Shown piece by piece: positions 33,517 to 44,561 of a DNA stretch of 64,000 nt (position 1 is its first letter; each line of letters starts with the position of its first letter). A model generated the notes under the pieces. It saw only the letters and a list, made by a program, of their open reading frames with translations. It did no database searches and was not told the origin of the DNA. This DNA is from Variovorax sp. OK212 (GTDB lineage: Bacteria; Pseudomonadota; Gammaproteobacteria; Burkholderiales; Burkholderiaceae_C): assembly GCF_900112425.1 (NCBI RefSeq), contig NZ_FOLP01000013.1, positions 1-64,000 of the forward strand, given 5' to 3'. The position numbers and the translations under genes are program-made.

Positions 33517-34605
33517 GTGAAATCCTTCCTGCGCCACCAACTCGAACGCTATGCCCAGCGCCTGGGCGAACTCGACTTCCTGCTTTCGCGCGAGGACATC
33601 ATGAGCGACATGGCGCAGTACCGCACCATCTCGCGCGAGCATGCCGAAATCACGCAGATCGCGGGCCGCTACGAACGCTTCAAGCAGCGTGAATCCGACA
33701 TCGCCGGCGCCCGGGACATGCTCGACGACCCCGACATGGCCGAGATGGCGAAGGAAGAAATCGACGGCGCCGAGGCCGAGCTGGTCCAGCTCGAGGAAGA
33801 GCTGCAACGCCTGCTGCTGCCCAAGGACCCGGACGACGCGCGCAACGCGTTCCTCGAAATCCGCGCGGGCACGGGCGGCGACGAATCGGCCCTGTTCGCG
33901 GGCGACCTGCTGCGCATGTACACGCGCTACTGCGAGCGCGCCGGCTGGCGCTGCGAGGTGGTGAGCGAGAGCGAGAGCGAGCTCGGCGGCTACAAGGAAG
34001 TGGTGGTGCGCATCTCGGGCGACGACGTGTTCGGCCACCTGCGCTTCGAGTCGGGCGGCCACCGCGTGCAGCGCGTGCCGGCCACCGAGACACAAGGCCG
34101 CATCCACACCAGCGCCTGCACGGTCGCCGTGCTGGCCGAGCCCGATGAAACCGTGGCGGTGCAGATCAACCCCGCCGACCTGCGCATCGACACCTACCGC
34201 GCGAGCGGCGCCGGCGGGCAGCACATCAACAAGACCGACTCGGCCGTGCGCATCACGCACATTCCGACCGGCATCGTGGCCGAATGCCAGGACGACCGCA
34301 GCCAGCACCGCAACAAGGCCAAGGCGCTGCAGGTGCTGTCGGCGCGCATCCAGGAGAAGGAGCGCAGCGAGCGCGCCGCCAAGGACGCCGCCATGCGCAA
34401 GGGGTTGATCGGCAGCGGCGACCGTTCCGACCGCATCCGCACGTACAACTTCCCGCAGGGCCGGCTCACGGACCACCGCATCAACCTCACGCTCTACAAG
34501 CTGCTCGCCATCATGGAGGGCGACATGGGCGACGTGCTCGAAGCACTGCGCGCCGCGCGCGAGGCCGAACAACTGGCCGAGCTCGAGTCGAGCCTGCCGG
34601 CGTGA
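33517..34605 (+). CDS. prfA: Peptide chain release factor 1
   Basis: Ends translation at UAA and UAG. The 362-residue protein has the stop-codon-reading PAT motif at residues 188-190 and the universal GGQ at 233-235 in GAGGQHINKTDS; both positions match E. coli RF1. The start is GTG. The downstream gene prmC methylates the GGQ glutamine and starts at the prfA stop (TGATG), so the pair is coupled. Confidence 0.97.
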   Translation: MKSFLRHQLERYAQRLGELDFLLSREDIMSDMAQYRTISREHAEITQIAGRYERFKQRESDIAGARDMLDDPDMAEMAKEEIDGAEAELVQLEEELQRLLLPKDPDDARNAFLEIRAGTGGDESALFAGDLLRMYTRYCERAGWRCEVVSESESELGGYKEVVVRISGDDVFGHLRFESGGHRVQRVPATETQGRIHTSACTVAVLAEPDETVAVQINPADLRIDTYRASGAGGQHINKTDSAVRITHIPTGIVAECQDDRSQHRNKAKALQVLSARIQEKERSERAAKDAAMRKGLIGSGDRSDRIRTYNFPQGRLTDHRINLTLYKLLAIMEGDMGDVLEALRAAREAEQLAELESSLPA

Positions 34606-35456
34606 TGGACACCGGGAACCCGTTGCCGTCGACCGTGGCGCAGGCGCTGGCCGCGGCCGTTGCGCTGGGCGCGGACCGGCTCGACGCGCAGTTGCTGCTG
34701 CTGCATGCGCTGGGCCGGGCCCCGCACGACCGGGCGTGGCTGCTGGCGCACGACACCGACGCCATGCCCGAGGCGGCCTGGTCCGCGCTGGCCGCGCAGC
34801 TGTCGCGCCGCCTGGCGGGCGAGCCGGTGGCCTACCTGCTGGGCGAGAAGGAATTCCACGGCCTCGACCTGCACGTCGATGCCCGCGTGCTGGTGCCCCG
34901 CCCGGACACCGAGACGCTGGTCGAATGGGCGCTGCTGTGCCTCGAAGGCCAGCCCGCCCCGCGCGTGCTCGACCTCGGCACCGGCAGCGGCGCCATCGCA
35001 CTGGCGCTGCAGAACGCCCGGCCCGACGCGCAGGTCGATGCGGTCGATGCCAGCGCCGATGCGCTTGCGGTGGCCGAAGCCAACGCCAGGCGCCTGGGCC
35101 TGCCGGTGCGCTTCGCCCAGGCGAACTGGCTCGACGGCGCCGCCAGCGGCTACATGGTCATCGCCAGCAACCCGCCGTACATCGCCGCCGGCGATCCGCA
35201 CCTGCCCGCCCTGCGCCATGAACCCGTTTCCGCGCTGGTCGCGGGCGCCGACGGCCTCGACGACATCCGCCAGATCGTGCGCCACGCCCCCGCGCACCTC
35301 GCAGCGGGCGGCTGGCTGCTGCTCGAACACGGCCACGACCAGGCCGCCGCCGTGCGCCAACTGCTCGCCGATCGCAGTTTTGCCGAGGTGCAAAGCCGCG
35401 ACGACCTCGCCGGCATCCCGCGCTGCTCCGGCGGAATCTGGCGCGCAGTGAAATAA
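34605..35456 (+). CDS. prmC: Release factor glutamine methyltransferase
   Basis: Methylates the glutamine of the GGQ motif in release factors 1 and 2. The 283-residue protein has an N-terminal helical domain, the SAM-binding motif VLDLGTGSGAIAL near residue 121 and the NPPY motif at 189-192 that holds the substrate glutamine. It overlaps prfA by one base and is followed after 29 bases by grxD. Confidence 0.95.
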   Translation: MDTGNPLPSTVAQALAAAVALGADRLDAQLLLLHALGRAPHDRAWLLAHDTDAMPEAAWSALAAQLSRRLAGEPVAYLLGEKEFHGLDLHVDARVLVPRPDTETLVEWALLCLEGQPAPRVLDLGTGSGAIALALQNARPDAQVDAVDASADALAVAEANARRLGLPVRFAQANWLDGAASGYMVIASNPPYIAAGDPHLPALRHEPVSALVAGADGLDDIRQIVRHAPAHLAAGGWLLLEHGHDQAAAVRQLLADRSFAEVQSRDDLAGIPRCSGGIWRAVK

Positions 35457-35485
35457 TCCCCTCAGCCCACTTTTCAGGAGTCCCC

Positions 35486-35812
35486 ATGTCCGACGCTCAA
35501 CAACGCATCGACGATCTCGTCAAAACCAACGAACTCGTGCTCTTCATGAAGGGCAACGCCAGTTTCCCGATGTGCGGCTTCTCGGGCCGCGCGATCCAGA
35601 TCCTGAAGGCGGTCGGTGTCGACACCAAGGCGCTCAAGACCGTCAACGTGCTCGAAGACGACGGCATTCGCCAGGGCATCAAGGAATACAGCAACTGGCC
35701 CACCATTCCGCAGCTCTACGTGAAGGGCGAGTTCATCGGCGGCTCGGACATCATGATGGAGATGTACGAATCCGGCGAGCTGCAGCAAGTGGTGAACGGC
35801 AGCCCGGCCTGA
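35486..35812 (+). CDS. grxD: Monothiol glutaredoxin Grx4
   Basis: A 108-residue monothiol glutaredoxin that carries [2Fe-2S] clusters with glutathione. The CGFS motif is at residues 30-33 (FPMCGFSGR), with the glutathione-binding WPTIPQLYVKGEFIGGSD at about 70-87. The length and motif match the Grx4/Grx5 group. A good ribosome site (CAGGAG) precedes the ATG. It follows prmC by 29 bases and is probably in the same transcript. Confidence 0.96.
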   Translation: MSDAQQRIDDLVKTNELVLFMKGNASFPMCGFSGRAIQILKAVGVDTKALKTVNVLEDDGIRQGIKEYSNWPTIPQLYVKGEFIGGSDIMMEMYESGELQQVVNGSPA

Positions 35813-35836
35813 TCGCCTGATTTCACGGCGCACGCC

Positions 35837-36343
35837 ATGAGCCACGATCACGGCCACCCGCATGACGACGGCCATGAGGCCGCACCGGCCTGGAAGCACG
35901 ACGGCGTGCGCGTGGTCGGCGCCAACCAGCTCGACGTCAATACCGCGCAGACGCCCGGCATGAACCGGGCGGCCGCCATCAACTTCGCGCGTGTCGGTGC
36001 GCAAAAGCTGTGGGCCGGCACCGTCACCATCCACGCGGACGCCAAGACCGGCGCCCATCACCACGGCCCGCTCGAGTCGGTGATCTACGTGGTGCGCGGG
36101 CGGGCCCGCATGCGCTGGGGCGAGAAGCTCGAGTTCACGGCCGAGGCCGGACCGGGCGACTTCATCTACGTGCCGCCCTATGTGCCGCACCAGGAAATCA
36201 ACGCCAGCGCGACCGAGCCGCTCGAATGCGTGCTGTGCCGCAGCGACGGCGAGGCAGTGGCCGTGAACCTCGACATCGAGCCTGTGGAAAAGCCCGAATC
36301 GGTACTCTGGGTCGACCCGACCCACCCGCACGGCGGCGTCTGA
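35837..36343 (+). CDS. Cupin domain-containing protein
   Basis: A 168-residue protein with a His/Asp-rich N-terminus (HDHGHPHDDGHE) and a single cupin. The metal site can be read from GAHHHGPLESVIYVVRG near residue 75 (motif 1) and PGDFIYVPPYVPHQE near 108 (motif 2). Cupins range from oxygenases to sugar isomerases and storage proteins; no function can be assigned. The His-rich start could bind a divalent metal. The gap to grxD is 24 bases. Confidence 0.85.
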   Translation: MSHDHGHPHDDGHEAAPAWKHDGVRVVGANQLDVNTAQTPGMNRAAAINFARVGAQKLWAGTVTIHADAKTGAHHHGPLESVIYVVRGRARMRWGEKLEFTAEAGPGDFIYVPPYVPHQEINASATEPLECVLCRSDGEAVAVNLDIEPVEKPESVLWVDPTHPHGGV

Positions 36344-36395
36344 GCGTTTCCAGCGGGCCGAGTCATGGCACCATGGCGCTCTTCACAGTGCCACC

Positions 36396-37706
36396 ATGAC
36401 CCTGACCCAAAGCCTGCTCATCATCGTCTTGCTGATCGCGTTGAGCGCGTTCTTCTCCCTTGCCGAAATCACCCTGGCCGCCTCGCGCCGCCTGCGTTTG
36501 CGCCAGATGGCCGACGAGGGCGACCCGCGCGCGGAGAAGGTGCTGCGTGTGCAGGAGCAGCCCGGCCACTACTTCACCGTGGTGCAGATCGGCCTGAACG
36601 CGGTGGCCATCCTCGGCGGCGTGGTCGGCGAGGGTTCGCTGAGCCCTTACTTCGCGGGTTTCTTCGAGCGCTGGCTGAGCGTGGAGGCCTCGGCCAGCGT
36701 GGCCTTCCTTTGCTCGTTCGTGATCGTCATCGCGGTGTTCCTGGTGTTCGCCGACCTGTTCCCCAAGCGCCTGGGCATGAGCAACCCCGAGCAGCTGGCG
36801 GTGCGCATGGTCGGGCCGATGCAGCTGCTCATCACCACCTTCAAGCCGCTGGTGTGGTTCTTCACGCGCTGCACCGACCTGCTGTTCAAGGTGCTGGGCA
36901 TGCCGATGGCGCGCGACGACAAGATCACCTCCGCCGACATCCTCGCCATGACCGAAGCCGGCGCGCGCGCCGGCGTGCTCGCGGTGCGCGAGCAGCAGGT
37001 GATCGCCAACGTGTTCGAGCTGGAGACGCGCCTGGTGAGCAGCGTGATGACCGCGCGCGACAGCATCGCCTGGTTCCTGCATGACGACCCCGAGACCGTG
37101 CTGCGCGCGCGCATCGTGGCCGAGCCCTTCTCGGCCTACCCGGTGTGCGACGGCGACATCGACCATGTGCTGGGCTACGTGGACGCCAAGGACATGTTCC
37201 AGCGCGTGCTCAGCGGCCAGCCGCTGGCCTTCGACCAGGGCCTGCCGCTGCACAAGGCGCTGGTGATTCCCGACCGGCTGTCGCTCACCGAAGTGCTCGA
37301 GCAGTTCCAGCAGGCGCATGAAGACTTCGCGATCATCGTCAACGAGTACAGCCTGGTGGTGGGCGTGATCACGCTCAACGACGTGATGAGCACGGTGATG
37401 GGCGACCTGGTGTCGATGCCCGACGAAGAGCAGATCGTGCAGCGCGACGAGAACTCGTGGCTCATCGACGGCGTGACGCCCATCCAGGACGTGCAGCGCG
37501 CGCTGCACATCGACGAGCTGCCGCACCCCGAAGAGTACGAAACGCTCGCCGGCTTCCTGATGGTGATGCTGCGCCGCGTGCCCAAGCGCACCGACAACGT
37601 GACCTGGGGCGGCTACACCTTCGAGGTGATGGACGTGGACAGCTACCGCATCGACCAGGTGATGGTCACGAAGGGCTCGGGCACCGCGAAGGCGCCGGCC
37701 GGCTGA
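36396..37706 (+). CDS. CNNM/CorC-like membrane protein with CBS domains (hemolysin family)
   Basis: A 436-residue protein of the HlyC/CorC/CNNM family. Residues 1-190 are the DUF21/CNNM membrane domain with about four helices (ALSAFFSLAEITLAASRR near residue 9). A pair of CBS domains covers about 210-335, and the CorC_HlyC domain closes the protein (about 350-430). Family members are linked to magnesium and cobalt efflux; the name hemolysin is historical. The start lies in a stem (TGGCAC with GTGCCA) that may cover the ribosome site. Confidence 0.9.
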   Translation: MTLTQSLLIIVLLIALSAFFSLAEITLAASRRLRLRQMADEGDPRAEKVLRVQEQPGHYFTVVQIGLNAVAILGGVVGEGSLSPYFAGFFERWLSVEASASVAFLCSFVIVIAVFLVFADLFPKRLGMSNPEQLAVRMVGPMQLLITTFKPLVWFFTRCTDLLFKVLGMPMARDDKITSADILAMTEAGARAGVLAVREQQVIANVFELETRLVSSVMTARDSIAWFLHDDPETVLRARIVAEPFSAYPVCDGDIDHVLGYVDAKDMFQRVLSGQPLAFDQGLPLHKALVIPDRLSLTEVLEQFQQAHEDFAIIVNEYSLVVGVITLNDVMSTVMGDLVSMPDEEQIVQRDENSWLIDGVTPIQDVQRALHIDELPHPEEYETLAGFLMVMLRRVPKRTDNVTWGGYTFEVMDVDSYRIDQVMVTKGSGTAKAPAG

Positions 37707-37723
37707 CGGGACTCGACCGCGGT

Positions 37724-38403
37724 TCAGCCCGCGGCGACGCGGTCCTTGTTGTCCCGCTCGCGTTCCTTGTCGCTGAAGGCCCAGAGCCGCTGGTTCGCGA
37801 ACACGGCGTTGGGGTACGGCGACTTGCCGCGGCTGCCGTTGTAGCGGCCCAGCGTCATGTACAGGTCGCCGTTCTCGCGGTCGAGGTAGTGGCGCAGGAT
37901 GACGCAGCCGAAGCGCAGGTTGGTCTGCATGTGGAAGAGCTTGGCCGAGTCGCTGTCGCCGATCACACGCGTCCAGAACGGCATGACCTGCATGTAGCCG
38001 CGCGCGCCGGCACTGGACACCGCGAACTTGCGGAAGTTGCTCTCGACCTGCACCAGCCCCAGCACCAGGCTCACCTCGAGCCCCGAGCGCTTGGCTTCGT
38101 ACCAGGCGGTCTGCAGGAACTCGATGCGAGACGGCGCGTCGGCCACCTTCTTCTTGAGGCGCTCGCTCATCTCGCCGAGCCAGCGCAGGTAGGCCAGCCG
38201 GGCGTCGGTGTTCGCGAACTGCGGCACCGGCGGGGCCTTGTTGTGGATGGCCGAGCTCAACGCGGTGCGCACCGAGTCGATCAGCGGCTCCTCGATCTGT
38301 GCACCGGCCAGGGCGGTCTGCGGCAGCGACAGCCCGGCCAGGGCACCGGCGGCCGTCACGGCGGCGCCCAGGCACTGGCGTCGCGAGAGGCCGCCCTCCA
38401 GGC

Positions 38404-38407
<4 letters not shown>
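37724..38407 (-). CDS. Lytic transglycosylase with Tat-like signal
   Basis: A 227-residue peptidoglycan-cleaving enzyme. The SLT domain holds the catalytic Glu122 in LVQVESNFR and the GARGYMQVMPFW motif just after it. The N-terminus has a twin-arginine motif (SRRQCLG, residues 8-14) followed by a hydrophobic stretch, so export may go by the Tat path, which is unusual for such enzymes. Its start overlaps the proS stop by four bases (ATGA), so it is the second gene of a proS operon. Confidence 0.9.
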
Positions 38408-40149
<1,742 letters not shown>

Positions 40150-40239
40150 CGGGATCGTGGTGATGGATTGGCTGGATTCGAGGTTCGGAAGTGGGGGACT
40201 GCTCCCCCGGAGAGACCCTGAGAGCCTGGCATCGGCAGC

Positions 40240-40267
40240 TTGCCGGGGGCACCCCGGCATGCATAAT
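40240..40267 (+). promoter_or_regulatory. Promoter of rppH
   Basis: TTGCCG (40240-40245) and CATAAT (40262-40267) are 16 bases apart, and the -10 is followed by CGACTCAG. It lies in the 147-base gap between proS and rppH, which are divergent. The expected start of transcription is about 23 bases before the rppH ATG. Confidence 0.5.
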
Positions 40268-40296
40268 CGACTCAGTTCAAAAATTGGGGTTTGATT

Positions 40297-40965
40297 ATGC
40301 TCGACCGGGACGGCTTCAGGCCCAACGTCGGCATCATCCTGCTCAACCAGAGAAACCAGGTTTTCTGGGGCAAGCGCATACGCACACATTCCTGGCAGTT
40401 CCCGCAAGGCGGCATAGATCGCGGCGAGAGTCCCGAGCAAGCCATGTTTCGGGAACTGCACGAGGAAGTGGGGCTCCACCCGGAGCATGTGCGCATCGTG
40501 GCCCGTACCCGCGACTGGTTGCGCTACGAGGTGCCGGATCGGTTCATCCGCCGTGACGCACGGGGCCACTACAAGGGCCAGAAACAAATCTGGTATTTGC
40601 TGCAACTCGTCGGCCACGACTGGGATCTCAACCTGCGTGCCACCGACCATCCGGAGTTCGACGCTTGGCGCTGGCACGACTACTGGGTGCCGCTCGACGT
40701 GGTCGTCGAGTTCAAGCGCGGCGTCTACGAGATGGCGCTGACCGAGCTTGCTCGCTACCTGCCACGGCAGGATTTCCGCAACCGCTTCCTGCGCAGCAAC
40801 GTGCGTGCTCGAGAGTTCGAGCGCCACTCGCTGGACGCCGGAGCGCCTCCCGGACTGGACCTGCCGCCCGGCGGCAGTTTCGATCCGCATCCCGACATTC
40901 CTTCCGCGAGCGATGAACCTCCTCTTCCCCACAACAAAGCGCCCTTCCTTCCGACGCCACGCTGA
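40297..40965 (+). CDS. rppH: RNA pyrophosphohydrolase
   Basis: Removes pyrophosphate from the 5' end of mRNA and so starts 5'-end-dependent decay. The Nudix box is GGIDRGESPEQAMFRELHEEVGL trimmed here to its key parts: GGIDRGE (residues 38-44) and RELHEEVGL. The start MLDRDGFRPNVGIIL matches RppH/NudH. At 222 residues it is longer than the E. coli enzyme (176) because of a C-terminal tail rich in Pro and Arg. A TTG two codons upstream is a less likely start. The last 53 bases overlap the next gene. Confidence 0.93.
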   Translation: MLDRDGFRPNVGIILLNQRNQVFWGKRIRTHSWQFPQGGIDRGESPEQAMFRELHEEVGLHPEHVRIVARTRDWLRYEVPDRFIRRDARGHYKGQKQIWYLLQLVGHDWDLNLRATDHPEFDAWRWHDYWVPLDVVVEFKRGVYEMALTELARYLPRQDFRNRFLRSNVRAREFERHSLDAGAPPGLDLPPGGSFDPHPDIPSASDEPPLPHNKAPFLPTPR

Positions 40966-41506
40966 ACGCGCCCTCCTCCTCGCCTGCTTCGGCATCCTCG
41001 CGGGATGCGCATCGGGTCCGCACGACACGGAGAACCCCGACTGGGCGCAGGCAGGCATGCCACCTCCACCGAAGCGCTACGAGACGGACAGGGAGTGGGA
41101 AGAGACCGCCACGCCAGCGCCGCCGACCTTCAGCGAAAGCCGGCTGCTGCCGATCGAGATGCCGCCGTACATGAGCCTGCGCTTCGGGGTCGACCCGCAG
41201 ACGATCGCCATCACCGGCGACGGCATCGTTCGCTACGTGGTGGTCGCGCACAACAAGAGCGGCGGCGCAGTGAACGCCTTCTACGAGGGCGTGCGCTGCT
41301 CGACCGCGGAAATGAAGAGCTACGCCCGCTACAACAACGGCGCCTGGCAGGACACGCCGAAGCCGGAGTGGAAGCGCCTGAACGACATGAACTCCAGCTA
41401 CACGCGAGCTCTGTCGACACAGGCCCTGTGCCGCGGCAACGCGCCGCGCGACTCGGTGGGAGCGATGGTGCAGAACCTGCGGAACCCGGTGCGGGAAGTG
41501 CAGTAA
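40913..41506 (+). CDS. CNP1-like family lipoprotein
   Basis: A 197-residue lipoprotein. The signal peptide ends with the lipobox LAGC (Cys32). The rest matches the CNP1-like family (cryptic neisserial protein 1), uncharacterised and common in Betaproteobacteria: YVVVAHNKSGGAVNAFYEGVRC near residue 105 is its conserved core. The ATG at 40913 lies inside the last 53 bases of rppH in another frame; no closer start gives a complete signal peptide. A strong terminator follows, so rppH and this gene probably form a two-gene unit. Confidence 0.85.
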   Translation: MNLLFPTTKRPSFRRHAERALLLACFGILAGCASGPHDTENPDWAQAGMPPPPKRYETDREWEETATPAPPTFSESRLLPIEMPPYMSLRFGVDPQTIAITGDGIVRYVVVAHNKSGGAVNAFYEGVRCSTAEMKSYARYNNGAWQDTPKPEWKRLNDMNSSYTRALSTQALCRGNAPRDSVGAMVQNLRNPVREVQ

Positions 41507-41530
41507 ACCTGCACGGAGAGACAAACAACA

Positions 41531-41554
41531 ACGGGGCCTTGTGCCCCGTTTTTT
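41531..41554 (+). terminator. Terminator after the CNP1-like gene, possibly bidirectional
   Basis: A 7-base perfect stem (ACGGGGC with GCCCCGT, five-base loop) is followed by TTTTTTA on the plus strand. On the minus strand it lies just after the proB stop and is followed by TGTTGTTTG, so it may end both converging transcripts. Confidence 0.8.
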
Positions 41555-41558
41555 ATTT

Positions 41559-42698
41559 TCAGCCCGGCATCAACACCATGTTGTCGCGGTGGACCATTTC
41601 AGGCTCCGCCACGTAGCCCAGCAGCCGTTCGAACTCGGTCGACGGCTTGCGGCACAAAAGCCGTGCTTCCACGCTCGAGTAGTTGGCAAGACCGCGCGCC
41701 AGTTCGACACCGCTGTCGTCGCGCACGGCAATGACGTCGCCGCGCGAGAACTCGCCCGAAACGCTGGTCATGCCGATCGGCAGCAGGCTCTTGCCTTCTG
41801 CGCGCACCTTGGCGGCCGCGCCTGCGTCGACGACCACGGCGCCGCGCAGCTGCAGGTGATCGGCCATCCAGCGCTTGCGGGCCTGGTGCTTGGCGGTCTG
41901 CGCCACCAGCAGGGTGCCGATCGACTCGCCGCGCGTCAGGCGCAACAGCGCCTCGGGCTCGCGGCCCCACGCGATGACGGTGGAAGCGCCCGACCCGGCG
42001 GCGCGCTTGGCCGCGAGGATCTTGGTGATCATGCCGCCGCGGCCGATGCTCGACCCCGCGCCGCCTGCCATCGCCTCGAGCGCCGGGTCGCCGGCAGCGG
42101 CTTCGTGGACGAACTTGGCGTCGGGGTCCTTGCGCGGATCTGCGGTGTACAGGCCCTTCTGGTCCGTCAGGATGACCAGCGCGTCGGCCTCGACCAGGTT
42201 GGCCACGAGCGCGCCGAGCGTGTCGTTGTCGCCGAACTTGATCTCGTCGTTGACGACGGTGTCGTTCTCGTTGATGACGGGCACCACGCCCAGCTTGAGC
42301 AAGGTGACGAGCGTGGAGCGTGCGTTGAGGTAGCGCTCGCGGTCGGCCAGGTCGGCGTGCGTCAACAGCACCTGGGCGCTGCCGATCTCGTTCTCGCGCA
42401 ACTTGGTCTCGTACATCTGGGCCAGGCCCATCTGGCCCACGGCCGCGGCCGCCTGCAGCTCGTTGATTTCATGCGGGCGGGTGCGCCAGCCAAGGCGCTT
42501 CATGCCTTCGGCGATCGCGCCGCTAGACACCATGACGACCTCGCGCCCATCGCGCACCAGTGCCGCGAGCTGCCGGCACCACTCGCCGATGGCCGCTTCA
42601 TCAAGACCGCGCCCCTCGTTGGTCACGAGGCTGGAGCCCACCTTGACGACGATTCGGCGGGCGTCCCGCAAGGCAGTGGATCCGGAGTTCGAGGTCAT
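41559..42698 (-). CDS. proB: Glutamate 5-kinase with PUA domain
   Basis: Phosphorylates glutamate in the first step of proline synthesis and is inhibited by proline. The 379-residue protein has the amino acid kinase domain (RRIVVKVGSSLVTNEG near residue 14; MVSSGAIAEGMKR near 55; PVINENDTVV near 140) and a C-terminal PUA domain from about residue 285, as in E. coli. It follows obgE by 80 bases. That gap holds a GCACCGC-3-GCGGTGC hairpin without a T-run and a short TGTC repeat, so proB may have its own promoter. Confidence 0.95.
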   Translation of the reverse strand: MTSNSGSTALRDARRIVVKVGSSLVTNEGRGLDEAAIGEWCRQLAALVRDGREVVMVSSGAIAEGMKRLGWRTRPHEINELQAAAAVGQMGLAQMYETKLRENEIGSAQVLLTHADLADRERYLNARSTLVTLLKLGVVPVINENDTVVNDEIKFGDNDTLGALVANLVEADALVILTDQKGLYTADPRKDPDAKFVHEAAAGDPALEAMAGGAGSSIGRGGMITKILAAKRAAGSGASTVIAWGREPEALLRLTRGESIGTLLVAQTAKHQARKRWMADHLQLRGAVVVDAGAAAKVRAEGKSLLPIGMTSVSGEFSRGDVIAVRDDSGVELARGLANYSSVEARLLCRKPSTEFERLLGYVAEPEMVHRDNMVLMPG

Positions 42699-42778
42699 TT
42701 GGGGCGGTGCGGTCTTGAATGCTGCTGTGTTGTCTGTCTGTCTTTGGGCAGCACCGCGAGGCGGTGCGGCGGTGCCGC

Positions 42779-43855
42779 TCAGGTGCCCTCGGGTGGCAGC
42801 GGCACGAAACGCGGATCGACGACGACCGGCTCCTGCTCGGCCACCTGCTGCGCCTTGACCTGCTGGTAGACGGCCTGCACCAGGTGCTCGCAGCCTTCGC
42901 GCGTGAGCGCCGAGATCTCGAACACCGGGCCCTTGAAGCGAAGGCGCTTCACGACGTCCTTGACACGCGCCGGGCGCTCTTCGGCCGGCACCATGTCCAG
43001 CTTGTTGAGCACGAGCCAACGCGGCTTTTCATAGAGCGCAGCGTCGTACTTCTTGAGCTCGCCGACGATGGCCTTGGCCTGCGCGACCGGGTCGACGGCG
43101 TCGTCGAACGGCGCCATGTCGATGACGTGCAGCAGCAAACGCGTGCGCTGCAGGTGGCGCAGGAAGAGATGGCCCAGGCCGGCGCCTTCGGCGGCACCTT
43201 CGATGAGACCAGGGAGATCGGCCACCACGAAGCTCTGCTCCGGACCGACGCGCACCACACCGAGGTTCGGGTGCAGCGTGGTGAAGGGGTAGTCCGCGAT
43301 GCGCGGACGGGCATTGGAGATGGCGCTGATCAGCGTCGACTTGCCCGCATTGGGCATGCCGAGCAGGCCCACGTCGGCCAGCACCTTCAGCTCGAGCTTG
43401 ACGCTGCGCTTCTCACCAGGCCAGCCGGGCGTCTTCTGACGCGGCGCGCGGTTGATGGCGCTCTTGAAGCGCATGTTGCCGAAGCCGCCGTCGCCGCCCT
43501 TGGCGATGGTGATGACCTCGCCCTCGTTCAGCAGCTCGAACAGCACCTCGCCCGTTTCGGCGTCGGAGATGATCGTGCCGACCGGCATCTTCAGGGTGAT
43601 GTCATCGCCCGCGGCGCCGAACATGTCGGAGCCCATGCCGTGCTCGCCGCGCTTGGCCTCGTGGCGGCGCGAGTAGCGGAAGTCGACCAGGGTATTGAGA
43701 TTGGAATCGGCTACCGCGAAGACGTGGCCGCCGCGGCCGCCGTCGCCGCCGTTGGGGCCGCCGAATTCCTTGTACTTCTCATGACGGAACGACACGCAGC
43801 CGTTGCCGCCATCGCCCGCGGCGATGTCGATGAAGGCTTCGTCGACGAACTTCAT
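42779..43855 (-). CDS. obgE: GTPase ObgE/CgtA
   Basis: An essential GTPase that binds the 50S ribosomal subunit and links ribosome assembly to growth state. The 358-residue protein has the Gly-rich Obg fold (residues 1-158, GGDGGRGGHVFAVADSN near 36) and the GTPase domain with G1 GMPNAGKSTLI near 166, G3 DLPG near 213 and G4 NKLD near 283. It follows rpmA by 71 bases, the usual rplU-rpmA-obgE order, though a hairpin terminator separates it from rpmA. Confidence 0.96.
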   Translation of the reverse strand: MKFVDEAFIDIAAGDGGNGCVSFRHEKYKEFGGPNGGDGGRGGHVFAVADSNLNTLVDFRYSRRHEAKRGEHGMGSDMFGAAGDDITLKMPVGTIISDAETGEVLFELLNEGEVITIAKGGDGGFGNMRFKSAINRAPRQKTPGWPGEKRSVKLELKVLADVGLLGMPNAGKSTLISAISNARPRIADYPFTTLHPNLGVVRVGPEQSFVVADLPGLIEGAAEGAGLGHLFLRHLQRTRLLLHVIDMAPFDDAVDPVAQAKAIVGELKKYDAALYEKPRWLVLNKLDMVPAEERPARVKDVVKRLRFKGPVFEISALTREGCEHLVQAVYQQVKAQQVAEQEPVVVDPRFVPLPPEGT

Positions 43856-43872
43856 GGGATGTCCAGTTTACA

Positions 43873-43900
43873 AATGAAGAAGCCCCGGCAATGCGGGGCC
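43873..43900 (-). terminator. Terminator after rplU-rpmA
   Basis: On the minus strand GCCCCG and CGGGGC pair across six bases, followed by TTCTTCATTTG. It lies in the gap between the rpmA stop and the obgE start. The T-run is interrupted, so some read-through into obgE is likely, which would give less GTPase than ribosomal protein. Confidence 0.6.
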
Positions 43901-43926
43901 TCGGGTGATCGAAGTGACTGCGAGGC

Positions 43927-44187
43927 TTACGCCGCGGGGGTCACGTTGACCGTGTGCTTGTTCAGAGCACCCTTGTGACCGAACGACACGTGGCCGTCGA
44001 CCAGGGCAAACAGCGTGTGGTCCTTGCCCACGCCGACGTTCACGCCGGGGTGGAACTGGGTGCCGCGCTGGCGCACGATGATCGAGCCTGCGCTGATCAG
44101 TTCGCCGCCGAACGCCTTCACGCCGAGCATCTTGGGCTTGGAATCGCGCCCGTTTCGCGTTGAGCCGCCGCCTTTTTTCTGTGCCAT
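43927..44187 (-). CDS. rpmA: 50S ribosomal protein L27
   Basis: An 86-residue protein of the large ribosomal subunit whose N-terminus reaches the peptidyl-transferase centre. MAQKKGGGSTRNGRDSK and the GSIIVRQRGTQFHPG block are diagnostic. It follows rplU by 12 bases and is read from a common promoter. The C-terminus (VNVTPAA) is slightly longer than in E. coli. Confidence 0.98.
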   Translation of the reverse strand: MAQKKGGGSTRNGRDSKPKMLGVKAFGGELISAGSIIVRQRGTQFHPGVNVGVGKDHTLFALVDGHVSFGHKGALNKHTVNVTPAA

Positions 44188-44199
44188 GGAATGTGCTCC

Positions 44200-44511
44200 T
44201 TAGCCGGCGATCGCGCCAATTTGCAGTTCGGTGAACTGCTGGCGATGGCCTTGACGTTTCTGATAGTGCTTGCGACGGCGCATCTTGAAGATGCCGACCT
44301 TGTCGTGCTTGCCGTGCGACAGTACCGTGACTGTCACCGTTGCGCCGGACACCAGGGGCGTGCCAACCTTGATTTCAGCGCCGTTTCCGACAGCCAGAAC
44401 CTGGTCGATCACGATTTCCTGGCCTACGTCCGCAGCAATCTGTTCTACTTTAATTTTTTCGCCGGAAGCAACGCGATACTGCTTGCCGCCGGTTTTTATG
44501 ACCGCGTACAT
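44200..44511 (-). CDS. rplU: 50S ribosomal protein L21
   Basis: A 103-residue protein of the large subunit that binds 23S rRNA. It begins MYAVIKTGGKQYRV and holds the family motif KMRRRKHYQKRQGHRQ near residue 75. A TATAAT box lies 50 bases upstream of the start codon. It leads rplU-rpmA. A leader with a bulged CTCTGCG/CTGCGGAG hairpin precedes it, a possible site for autoregulation that I cannot confirm. Confidence 0.98.
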   Translation of the reverse strand: MYAVIKTGGKQYRVASGEKIKVEQIAADVGQEIVIDQVLAVGNGAEIKVGTPLVSGATVTVTVLSHGKHDKVGIFKMRRRKHYQKRQGHRQQFTELQIGAIAG

Positions 44512-44561
44512 GTAAACCTCTTAGAAATTGAGTCTCCGCAGCGAATTCCGCAGAGCCCAAG